Positions 45,441 to 56,424 of a DNA stretch of 64,000 bases are shown here, in pieces. The DNA comes from Cliona cf. orientalis (taxonomy: Eukaryota; Porifera; Demospongiae; Clionaida; Clionaidae), in contig OZ005692.1 of the NCBI GenBank assembly GCA_963930775.1, positions 7,488,135 through 7,552,134 of the forward strand, in the 5' to 3' direction. The notes beneath the pieces are model-generated. The model saw only the letters and a program-made list of their open reading frames with translations, did not search any database and was not told the origin of the DNA. A program made the translations under genes and the position numbers. Position 1 is the first letter of the stretch. Every line of letters begins with the position of its first letter.

Positions 45441-46968
45441 CAGACCACCAAACAGCCACAGAGATCGACCGCCCATGTTGAATTCGACGGTCGGTAATGG
45501 TTGTCACACGGAAATGTAACGATCCCGCGTATAAGCCCCCTCTCCCAATCCTAGCGCATGCACAAAGGGGGTGGGCGTAATCGCGGGATCCTATGGCATG
45601 ACATACAGCAAGCATGACTCGCAGAGGTGTGGTGCATGAGTAGAGAAAAGCACAATATGCTGGCATTGCTTTGGGCATAATAGGTGGTTTTATTAATAAT
45701 ATCCCGGCATAACAGCATAATGCAGGAGGTAGTCAGGTGATCAACCAAATACATAGTACTTTGCTAATATTAAATTTTGTAGTCTAGTATGGTATTAGGA
45801 GCTTTAAAAAGCATAGCTAATGTGCGTGTCCCTATGCATGAGCAACATGCAAGTAGCATATACCGCTGATTACTGACCAGTACGTATTATTGACCTCGGA
45901 CACATTGATTATCGCACATGCTCCGTATTGCATTTTGGGGCATGGGCCAAGTTGACCCGGCATGACCTCAACCTGCCATGTGGTCGCACTGCTCAATACT
46001 CTTTTTCCGTGCTCTAAACTTAAAAGCCAGGCGTTACATAAACCAAAATTTTCATGGAAGGTGGCTGACGGAGTGGCTACCCATAGTAAACCATACTGGT
46101 GCAAATGGGGTGGCTGGTTAATAATGGTGGACATAAAAATCTGGTGAAGGGGGGTGGCTAGCCACCCCATCCACCCTCGCTGGATCAGCCCCTGTAAAAT
46201 TAATAGTGCCACTAATAATTTTTAACATTACCAGTCAAGCAAATGTATCATCTGTGAAAAGATAGACCGTAGAAGTGTAATTAATTTTCTATCATAAAAT
46301 ATTAATAATTATGAAGATATTCTCAGAGGTCATGTATATTATCATGTAAAGTTGATACCTGTACATACAAGTGATTGATGATTGGTCAAATGATACCTCC
46401 ACTGCACGAAGCACTGCTCAAAGACTGTTTTAGATGCACAGTCAAAACGGGTACCATTTGAACAAGTAAAGGATGCTCTTTTAGCTGGTACAGGTTCCAT
46501 AATCATACGACCTACAGGGCCCGGTAAGGAATTCTACTCACGGTACATTCGGTGGTTGATAATCGGCGACGTATACTCACAAGCTGAACAGTGTATGTGA
46601 GTGTTTCTCAAAACATACCTGTGGCCCATGGCATGCACGTGCATGTGCATGTGCACAATACCTATGTTATCACAATACTCAAATCAAACAAACGGTTATA
46701 AAAGTCAAGGTTGAGGCAAGGATGTGAGATGGTGTTACACTGTAAGAGTCCCCACTCCATGCATGAGACTGGTTGAGTCTGCGTGTAAGCCATCATGTGC
46801 ATGATGAGTGGATCTACGTGTATGTTATTAACACATTATTTATGCCACACATGTGCATGTGCAGCACTGGAAATTGAGAGAGCATGCAGTTAACCACGCA
46901 AAAATTTCCAGAATTATACGGTAATTTAGCTACTGGTGAAAGAATAAAAAATGATAAAGCTGATTATA
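45441..46968. other. intergenic repeats
   Basis: Contains GATCCCGCG / CGCGGGATC mirrored words (about 45520-45592), a GGATCAGCCCCTG element tip (46183-46195) and TG-rich sequence. No gene recognised. Confidence 0.35.
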
Positions 46969-47451
46969 CTAGTGGAATCCCACTTTAAGTTAATGGACCA
47001 CCCATCAGCGGCAGATACCTGTGATAATAATGAACTGTGGCAATTTTGAATATCCAGATTGTACTTCTTCAAACCCCTCATCAGCGGACTCCCTGCTATT
47101 CCATAATAATAATATAGTGGATACTTACTTTGGTCCCGTTTGTGAGCCTGAGCAATAGTGAATAGCATAACGGCCAATTAGCCACAGTGACACCCACCAT
47201 TAAAATTGGTCACGGTTTCAGCAACCAGTAGCTACAGTAAGCCTAAATATGTCTCCACTGGCCCTTGCGTAGGAGCTTTTAATGGACCGACCTCTTATCA
47301 ATTCTTTCGTCGTCCACAGTCGTGCTTTATCATAGCTGGCTGCGATTATGGAAGGGGCGTGGGCAACCACTAACCCCTTAGCTAAGGACACTTCGCTACA
47401 GCGGACAAAATCGATAGTCCCAATGGTGTCCATTTTAGAGGGGTTCCACTG
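46969..47451. mobile_element. pogo-like MITE with TA duplication
   Basis: The left end CTAGTGGAATCCC and the right end, reversed, CAGTGGAACCCC are flanked by TA (46967-46968 and 47452-47453). CAGTGGAACC-type ends are usual for pogo/Tigger elements. No transposase. Confidence 0.5.
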
Positions 47452-47547
47452 TATTATAATAACACTGTAATAATCATGTGCATGGAGCTGAATATTTACC
47501 TTAGCTTGACTTTGTCCCATTGCTAATCTCAATAACTTTGTGTTCAG

Positions 47548-47627
47548 ACTTGTTTACTAATAGCTGGGCAAAAATAAAGTATACTTATAAGTATACTTTA
47601 TTTTTGCCCAGCTATTAGTAAACAAGT
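47548..47627. repeat. 80-bp perfect palindrome
   Basis: Two 40-nt arms without a spacer, perfectly complementary, centred at 47587/47588. Abuts the next palindrome. Confidence 0.95.
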
Positions 47628-47776
47628 TTTAAATATAAGAAGAAGCTCTAAGCACCTTTCATGTTAGGATACATACAATCATGATTAATGGATTCATTAA
47701 TTAATGAATCCATTAATCATGATTGTATGTATCCTAACATGAAAGGTGCTTAGAGCTTCTTCTTATATTTAAAACT
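47625..47776. repeat. 152-bp perfect palindrome
   Basis: Two 76-nt arms without a spacer, perfectly complementary, centred at 47700/47701. No mismatch was seen. Confidence 0.95.
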
Positions 47777-48359
47777 CGATATACTCATGTGTTCCAATCA
47801 TAATACATTTCAAAAGGAAAACAAGCTAAGTTAATACACAAGCACTTATTAAACCATAAATGCACCACGCTCGGATATAAGGTTCAGTATCCAGCTGGTT
47901 TACACTCATCATGTGCATAGCTTACATGCTGCCTTGCTGCCAGGCATGGTTTACACCAGGGCTGCTTACCTACTAATTGAACCCACACTCGCCCAAGTGG
48001 AAAATGAGTATACTGGGCATGGTGGATGAATGGTGGCACATGTATGCTAAAACTCTTTGGGTATCCCACAACTGAAGATTACAGGCTTCTTAACACAACC
48101 ATCCCACACAGAAGCCACTTAGCTATGCACATAATTTTGATTATCTGCATGCATACTTTTATGAACTGTAATATGATACTGTATAGGCACACTGACACTA
48201 CTCATGCACTTGCACCTGCACACTTTTGAAATCATAAGTTCACTCAAATACGATCTCGGATCTCGCCTCATGACATAACAGGTACTCTTAAACTAGTGGG
48301 CTTTCAAAGATGCCTAGTGTATCTATGGCCTAATTTTCAACCATCTAAACTTGTGTCAT
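47777..48359. other. intergenic
   Basis: No gene recognised. The last 60-70 bp may already belong to the decayed LINE. Confidence 0.35.
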
Positions 48360-49690
48360 CCCATTGCCCTACAATAATGGGGCTTTCAGCCAAAGAAATC
48401 TTCAGTATCTGCTCTTGTTGATGTTGTATACGAATGGTCAAAAGCTCTCGACCAAGGTAGTGAAATATGTGCTGTCTTCTTCGACTTATGGAAAGCATTT
48501 GACTCTGTTCCTCGTAAATCACTTATTGACAAACTTAGAGCACTTGACCTTGACCCCTACATACTTAGGTGGGTATGCTCTTACTTGATGGACAGAAAAC
48601 AGTATATGTTGTCCTGAATGCTGTTCCTATAATATACATTAATGATTCAGTCGACTCTGCTGTGATGGAAGGCAATTGTATAACTCTATATGCTGATGAC
48701 ATGCTATTATACAAAATCATTAACAACCCACAAGATTTCATCTGTGTACAACAGGGTATCAACAATGTTGGACGCTGGGTCACTGGAAGCAATCTCCGAT
48801 TAAACTCTGCGAAGTGTGATTGTAACAAGGCGTAGGACAAGAGCGGTTCCAGTCCCTGAGCTGAACTTGTATGGGCAGACCTTAGAAAGAGTCTTTGAAT
48901 ACAAGTATCTAGGTGTAACACTCTCATATTATAACCTATCATGGTCACCTCATGTCGAAAAAATTGCGGCCAAGACTCGAAGGCTTACAGGAATGCTGTA
49001 CCGGCAGCTCTACCAATGGTCAGATCCTGAGACTCTCCTTAAGATTTATTTATCTGTTATATATTAGGCCACATCTTGAATATGCTGCTCCTGTGTGGAG
49101 TTCTGATTTAACCAAAGATATAAATAAATTGGAACATGTGCAGAAGTTTGCACTTAGATTGTGCACAAAAGAGTGGAGTATGTCGTACAAGGATCTGCTT
49201 GGGAAGTGTCATCTACCAGAGCTCTCTACTAGGAGGGATCACCTTAGTCTCGGCCTCCTACATAAAATCATTAATGGATCCATGGAGAATGTATCCTACC
49301 GAATGCTCCTCTCTTGACCTACTCTACCACCTACTCCACACGCTCAAATGTAGCTAATAGTCTAAGATATGTCTTGCCTTTTGTGCATATACCAACTTGC
49401 TCCAGGGCTCATATTTTCATCGTACAATATCATTGTGGAACTCTCTTCCTTCATCAATAACAACCACCACATCCCTACCCTCCTTCAAAAGGCAGTTAAC
49501 ACACGCTCATTAAATCTAAGCTATTATTAAATTTAATGTCATTCATGTCATAACGATAGTACTTTTATAATTTTTATGTCACTCTCATGGATACATACTT
49601 TTCACTAGTGCTTTTTCTGCACTATTTTATGTGTCCCTTGCATACTTATGCATAAAATTATCATAAAGAAAAAAAAACAAACTATTATTA
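48360..49690 (+). pseudogene. decayed LINE (non-LTR retrotransposon) reverse transcriptase
   Basis: In successive frames the plus strand reads WSKALDQGSEICAVFFDLWKA, then VPRKSLIDKL, IYINDSVDS, LYADDMLLY (the Y-x-D-D catalytic box), WVTGSNLRLNSAKCD, YKYLGVTLSYYNLSWSPHV, PHLEYAAPVW and a C-terminal KLEHVQKFALRLCTK. This is the order of palm, thumb and tail in CR1/Jockey-like LINEs. It is broken: a 2-nt disturbance near 48600, a deletion removing the S-G-x-P-Q-G-S-x-L-G-P region just before IYINDS, and a frame change at about 48830 and about 49060. An A-rich tail ends it near 49680. 5' truncated. Confidence 0.87.
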
Positions 49691-50311
49691 TTGCATGGCC
49701 AAGGAAATAGTTACAATCATGGTCAAACGTCGTTTGAGGCATAGTGACTCAAGCAAAAAGGAGGTGTTTATTAAATTAGCACTTAGTTCCAATCAGGTGA
49801 TTAATTATTACATTGTTGGAATATAAGTATACAAGTGGATCCAATATTAGCTATGTGTCTGCTGTATGATTGTGATAGATGATCGATATAATATTATTAT
49901 AAACACTAGTGATGTCACTCCCATGCAATACTACTAGACATTAAACTATAGACATCTATGCTAATGAATGGTCATTTGCATGGTGATTTTCCAGCAATGA
50001 CTTGTTAATGAGTCTAGTATTGAAAATTTCACATGATAAGCTAGTTGATATAGTATAGCCACAATGAAGAAAAAAAACGCACTGCAAGCACTCTCAGAGT
50101 TTCTGTTCAAATTCTGTGCTCTGAGTTTACAAGACTTAGTATTCCACGCAATACCAGGGAAGGCATGACTTTTAAGTGTAGGGGAACCAAGCATGCATGG
50201 GGGGACTAAAGTGAAGCATTAAATTTATGTCATTATGCATGGACAATCCCAGTAGAGCACAGTGTATGTACTAACTATATTAAAAGTTATACGTACAGTA
50301 TGCTCCAGATA
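49691..50311. other. intergenic
   Basis: AT-rich, no recognised feature. Confidence 0.4.
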
Positions 50312-50506
50312 TGGAATTCCAAAGCGGACAAAATTGGATGATACACAAAATAATTATCAAACAGATTTAGCTACACATAAAACAATTGTCAAACTTGTCT
50401 AGAACAATTGTCAAGCTCATCCAAAATAATTGTCAAACAGCTACACACAAAATATTGTGCACACTTATTTTGTGTATCATCCAATTTTGTCCGCTTTGGA
50501 ATTCCA
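50312..50506. mobile_element. 195-bp MITE with TA duplication and perfect ends
   Basis: The terminal inverted repeats (TGGAATTCCAAAGCGGACAA and onward) match perfectly for about 40 bp. TA flanks both sides (50310-50311 and 50507-50508). The interior repeats the word AATTGTCAA-C several times. Confidence 0.8.
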
Positions 50507-51292
50507 TATATTTATACGTAATAATATTATTTCATCATGCTGCACATGAACAACAGCAAGGCGCTAAGCCAAGCGAAAATGGCTGCTAACGTTTGCTTGT
50601 CTGAATGTTTATGTCGTAAAAAGGGACTATCAGTAACTTGACAATCGAGCTATTCGAATGTCAAAATTAATGCAACGTACTGGGAAGACTATGATTTTGG
50701 AGAACTTTTGCATAAAGCAAGTGAAATGTTTTAGACTGCCGTGGTTTCCATAGAAACTACTGGTCATATGACTATTATTTTTATTTTTAAACCAAACTAC
50801 CAACCTGATTTGCAAGCATGCAGCAGAAGATAAAATAGATATGGCCTTAGTATTGTACAGACCGGGAGTCCCTTGCTGACAGACTAGCTGATGATCATGA
50901 AATATTAGCTAGTATGGAACTGGTACATTTATAAGAACAACTGGTGCTGTGGTCAAGTAGTAGTTAATGGCTGCAGAATTTGCCTATGTAAAGTATGGCA
51001 CTGACAAAATACCTCAAGTACATGATCTATTATGATTGCGGAGACATTTATTCTTAGTGACCTTACGCTTCTTCGCGTTGAACTTGAACAGAGATCTGCC
51101 TTGAATGATTTACAGTGTCTGCATCGATCGGTACTGATTTCAGGAAATGAGCAGCAAGTAGATCTATAGGATCGTGGCCCTGGCGATACATTGAAAGGTG
51201 TGGCTACCAGGTATACGCGTACACACACAGAACACGCCTAATGTGTACGTGTACAGGAATTAGTACGGATCGTTAATTTAGAAACAGAAACA
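50507..51292. other. intergenic, pre-insertion upstream region of the CARD gene
   Basis: No gene recognised. If the transposon is removed, this stretch would lie directly upstream of the CARD gene and so may hold its original promoter. Confidence 0.35.
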
Positions 51293-51470
51293 AAGTTGCC
51301 ACCCGGTTCGGAAACCTTTTCCACTGGAGGTACTGTAAATTAGGTGAAACCTACGCAGTACCTAGCGTGGAATACGGTTTACGGTAAAAATAGTAACCCT
51401 TTGGTTACAGAATTTCACGCTATCCTGCAGGCGATCCGTGCATGCGCAGCCACTGTGACACGTTGAAGAC

Positions 51471-54400
51471 ATGGCTACACAAATGAGAATGAAGCTACCC
51501 TCACTGAAGTTGACTCAAAGATCAACAGGAGGGGTAGTAAGGCACCGTACTGTTCCGCGTGGAATGACTAACTCTGCGGCCCGCACTGGCCATGATCTCG
51601 ACGACGAGACAAGCCAAGCCAGTCCGGAGACTGTCCGAGTCAGCGTTGACGATACAGCTGATGCTACATTAGTAGAAGATGGAGAATTACCAATGCCAGG
51701 CATTGACGATTTTGATCGAGATCACAGTGGGCCTAGTCTTCACAGCATAAAGCAGAAAGCTGCTGCTGCTGCTTGGGAAAGGAACCGGATTTCAATGCTA
51801 AAAACCTTCATTGAATGTAATGCCATGCCATATAACCAGATGTGCATCACATGTGCCAACGAAGCAAAATACAGATGTTTGCAGTGTGCGTCATGGGCAT
51901 TTTTCTGCTCCAACTGCTTTGCGGATGCTCATCGTTCAGTTAACATTTTTCATGTCGGTGAAATATGGGAGGTAAGTTCCATGGATATTGTCACATCATG
52001 ATGATGTACTAATATTTTTACTGAATATTAATACAACTTTATAGGGAGGTGTATTTAGGCCCCTTGTGTTTTCAAGTCGAGTTGTGGACGTTCGTCCACC
52101 ACACCAGTGCTCAAGTTATGCACTTCATCCACTCTGCTGTATTGATGAAAATGGTATTACTAAAATAAATGTACTGTACAATACATGCACTTATAGTATA
52201 CACTATAAAAATCACAGGGACACATTCTTAACCCTCAAAAATAATGATAGTATAATACTCCGTAATTATAATTTGACCCTGTGAATTATCTACGCCCAGG
52301 CACCTGCATATAGTTAATCTTGTTTATTATAATTATTGCAGGTACAGAGCATAGCATCAAATTTGCCTATTGCCAGTGTGAACCACTAGTAATAACACTA
52401 GTCCGCGCCAGGTTATGGCCAGCAAGCCCCCAGCGACCACATATTGCATTTACTTTCGATATGCTGGATTGGGCTGAAGCATTATTACTAGAGTGCCAAG
52501 TTGCTATGAAGGATTTATGCAAAGCTCTATGCTTCAGATCGCCTCATCTTGTCATAAAAGTATGTGGTGTTTATTATATCAGATAATAATATTATAGCTG
52601 ATGTTAATGTATTATTATAAATTAATGCAGAGAAAAGACATTTATTCATCCTTAATCGACGCTTTTGAAGAGTACCGGTAATTAAAATTAGCTAATCATG
52701 ATACAATATAGTTACATCAAAGCCCAGGCATGGGAGATGTTATGTTAATAATTATCACTATGCAGGTGGATGAAAGTTGAGCTGCGGAATCTAACCCACT
52801 TATGTCCTACTCTTGATCCAGGAAACATTTGTCCTGCATGTCCAAAGGTACAATGTCATGTATCACGAAGTAACAGAATAGTAATGCAAATTATTATTAT
52901 ACCCATAATAACAGGACACTGGTACAATGATATTGTCAATAGATGCATTATTCGGTTTGCCAAGAAAGCACTCAGCTGGATATAGTTGCCGTGAAGCTCT
53001 TCATGGCAGCCTGTACTTCCTTGATCAATCATCTGTTGATGAATTTGTACACTCTACCACCCTGGAGAAGATCCCACAGGTCAGGCAAGCTAAGCATTAT
53101 TATGCATGCAATTTATATTCATAATAACTAATTATTGTGTATCATGAACTGTACTTATCACTCAGCCTCGGAATTACAATTATTGTAGGCATGCAACAAT
53201 TTCCTTGCTGGGGATTCTCTACGATCATCTCGAAGATTTCATGCATTAGATGAAACTGCTCTCTTTGGATGTGCTTGTAAGCATGAATTCCCTTGTTTGT
53301 TCCTCAATCTTAAACATGGTGAAAGGTAACAGCACGTGTTATAGTACAGTTGTATATACACTGGTTAAATTTACTATTATTTATGTAGATTTTCCTATGG
53401 ATTATTCCTATTGCATGAGCTATTCCATCGTATACCAGACAAAGTGAATTTACACATTATGTATGATGTTGCCTGCACTTTTATTCAATACCTGAAGTCA
53501 AATGATGGTCATCTTGCGGAGAAGGTTGCATTTGCCATTCCATCTTTTCATGCATATGGTCATAAGCCTTCCTGTCAGGTAAGCCACGCCTAAAATGTGA
53601 TACTATGATCATGACATTGTTCAAATCTTAGATTTTGTATGGTCCCCTGCGTTGTAACGGTTTTGGATTGTCTGATGGTGAAGTAATGGAGCGTCTTTGG
53701 TCTTATCTTAGGAGATTCACTCGGATGACTAAAGAAATGCGCCCTTCCCACCGCACTGATGTCCTTACACATGCTTTGTTATACTATGGCTATATGACAA
53801 AAAAAAAGCTAGGTGTATTGGTATTGCATGATTTCAGATTCATATTATAAAATAATAATATTATATGCATGTAGCTTCACTTCTTCTCCGGCGTTGGAAT
53901 AAAGCAAATGAAATGAAATGTGTTGCTATTCAGCAGCTTACTTCCCTTACAACCCATATCCAAGGTTTGTAAAACATGCACTGAGTCATCTATCAATAAT
54001 TATTGATGATTAAAAAAGACCATGATTTATACGCACATGCACATGCATGCAGTAGCAATCGATAATGAAGTTATTGACGGCTGGATTGAGGATGAAAGGA
54101 ATATAATTGTTACCGGTGGATTCCAGCCAACAAGTAAACTATAATTGTTGTAATATCCGGGCCATCCCTATACTTATATATATAGCTCAGCACCTGGCAC
54201 AAGCAGTCACGGTTAATATAAGCAAGCCAATAGTGCATGATGAGATTTGATTGTGCTTAATTAGCACGAATTATACTATACATGCATATGGTACCTCTTC
54301 TGTACATTAATTTTTGTTCAACTCTGCAGTTACAACAGAATGGAAGACACATTATTATTTTATGTTACACAGTTATTATCTGGCAAGGTAACTATAGATA

Positions 54401-55568
54401 GACTAAGTGATTATCGTAATCCATGGAGATCCCTGTGCTGTACACTTTTATAGAGATAGTAGCTATTGCAAGCTACAATCTCAGTGAGAGAGTTATGGTC
54501 CAAAAGAAAGTGTTTGAGTGAGTTATGCTGATATTATTTTAATACATTCAGTATAATACATTTATTGATTGTATGTTATTAATTACACAGCATGGATTGC
54601 CAATTAGCGGATTTTGAAAGGAAGCATGGGTTGAAAAATCGCTGGAAGAAAGAAGATCAAGAGTACACTGATGCGAGAAACGCCTTTTTAAATGAGAAGC
54701 AAAAGCAACTGCACTCCTGCTTGTGGGCTACCATTGTCAAACGGCACTATCTCTTGTGCATGAAGGCCAAATATGCAGGTAATCATAATAATATTATACC
54801 GTGGACATGGAGTTTATTGAACATTCTCTCATAATATTATATGTACCTATAATAATATTATTATGACACATGAATACTATTAGGTGGATTGGCATATTAT
54901 TACATGCAGTGATTCAGAAGCTTTTACAGTTGATAAATGCAATGTCATGCATGATTCTTAATTATAGATGGACAGAAAATTGCAAAGAGGCTATCATCTT
55001 CCATCACTAAAGAAACTAAAAAAGCCAAAGAGTTGCTTATGGAGTACAATGAAACTCAGAGTCTTCACAGTTGGATATTTGCGGAGAACACTCTCCATTG
55101 CAATTGCAGGAAGTATTGCCAATAAATTCAGAGTTATGGCAAAGTTCTCCACTGCCTGAATGTATGACTTCAAGAAGTGTACCATGGCACTCCAAAAGGG
55201 AAATTATTCAAGCATTCCTGCTAAAACAACGTTGTGAAGAGGAATTACAATTGCTGGAAGATGCGATGCGTAATGTGCTTGAATACTGGTCCAACAGGAT
55301 TGCTGCTATTACTGGTGAAATTGAGCAGCTACAAGAGAATGATGATGGACTGGCTCAATTTAATATTGGTGCCATCAACTCACTGAAACACCTCTTATGG
55401 GAATCCGAGTTACAGATTTCAAAAGCTGTTGCCTCATTTAGGAACATTATTGTTGTTGATCATCTGCTTGTGGACACCGCAGCAGAACTGAGTGGCCAAT
55501 GTGATTTAGACTCTGATAGTTCTATTAGTTCTGAATCAGAGAGTGAAGAATCAGAAGATGAATCTTAA
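51471..55568 (+). CDS. KDZ transposase with CxC cysteine cluster, many exons
   Basis: Phase-consistent exons: 51471-51971, 52045-52153, 52342-52559, 52631-52677, 52766-52847, 52915-53079, 53189-53325, 53389-53578, 53632-53812, 53875-53964, from 54053, then exons near 54332, 54591 and 54968, and a last one to 55568. The N-terminus is serine/acidic-rich. A cysteine cluster follows (CITCANEAKYRCLQC, FCSNCFADAHR), the CxC module typical of KDZ transposases. The catalytic part shows CKHEFPCLFLNLKHGERFSY, MYDVACTF, SFHAYGHKPSCQ and SDGEVMERLW, matching the conserved D, H/C and D-G-E-x-x-E-R-x-W landmarks. A lysine-rich helical region and a Ser/Glu tail finish it. The join before the last exon is not resolved. 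Otherwise open throughout, so likely functional. Confidence 0.82.
54148..54190. repeat. R1 right-end fragment inside a transposase intron
   Basis: ATATCCGGGCCATCCCTA matches the right tip of repeat R1 (13190s and 45390s), here within a KDZ transposase intron. Confidence 0.45.
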
Positions 55569-56424
55569 ATGTATAATTAATGATATACCTTAAGCTTCAT
55601 GCCATATAATTATATTATTATGTTACTGCATGTATGCATGAGTTTGTATCTGGTATTACTGTATTGTATTCATTCTTATCATGATGACGACATGTGAGCT
55701 TAGTAATACATCTTGCATGTATCTGTACCATGTCATTTCATAATTGAGCTACTCCTACATGCATACATGCATGGCCTTAGTATAATGCAGTCATACATTC
55801 CACATGATGACCTCCATGTCGGTACTTGTGCAGTTTTCCAGAAAAGTTACTGTATGAAGGTTCTGAGTTTCCCAGCAAATTAACTATATACAAGATTGGC
55901 CATTAAGGTTTCTTAGTTCTCCACTAGAGTACTGGTAAAAAGTGCTGGGTTATTCAGTATCTGATTTCTATAATACCAACCTTATAACCCAGGTTCAATG
56001 CAAAATTTTGATCAAACCCAGGTTTTTAAGTTTTCCACTCAAGTACTGGTCAAAGGTGCCAAGTTCAAGCCTAACCTGCAAACCCAGTTTTTAAGTTTTC
56101 CACTCAGATACTGGTCAAAGGTGCCAAGCTCAAACCTAACCTGCATGTGTACCCCTATTACACTATATTATATATCATGATATTTTATAATTATAATGAT
56201 ATTATTATTATAATACTGGTTTCTGTAGGTTTTCCACTACCCTACTGGTCAAGGATACTGAGTTTTCTAGTAGCTAACTGTGTATGTTTCAGCTGCATAG
56301 CCATGCATGGATGGTTGTATTAAAACAGTAATCATAGTAACTGTTGATAATTGAATATTCATGCAGGCACTAATAGAGTATTAGCAACACAATGCTGACA
56401 TTCAACATAATATTATTGCAAATT
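55569..56424. other. spacer between the two convergent transposon genes
   Basis: AT-rich 3' region shared by both genes, with the 65-bp tandem repeat. No further gene. Confidence 0.5.
56020..56150. repeat. 65-bp tandem repeat, two good units
   Basis: Units from about 56021 and 56086 share TTTTTAAGTTTTCCACTCA then ACTGGTCAAAGGTGCCAAG. Weaker units lie at about 55915 and 56217. TTTTCCACT also occurs in the terminal inverted repeat of this element. Confidence 0.7.
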
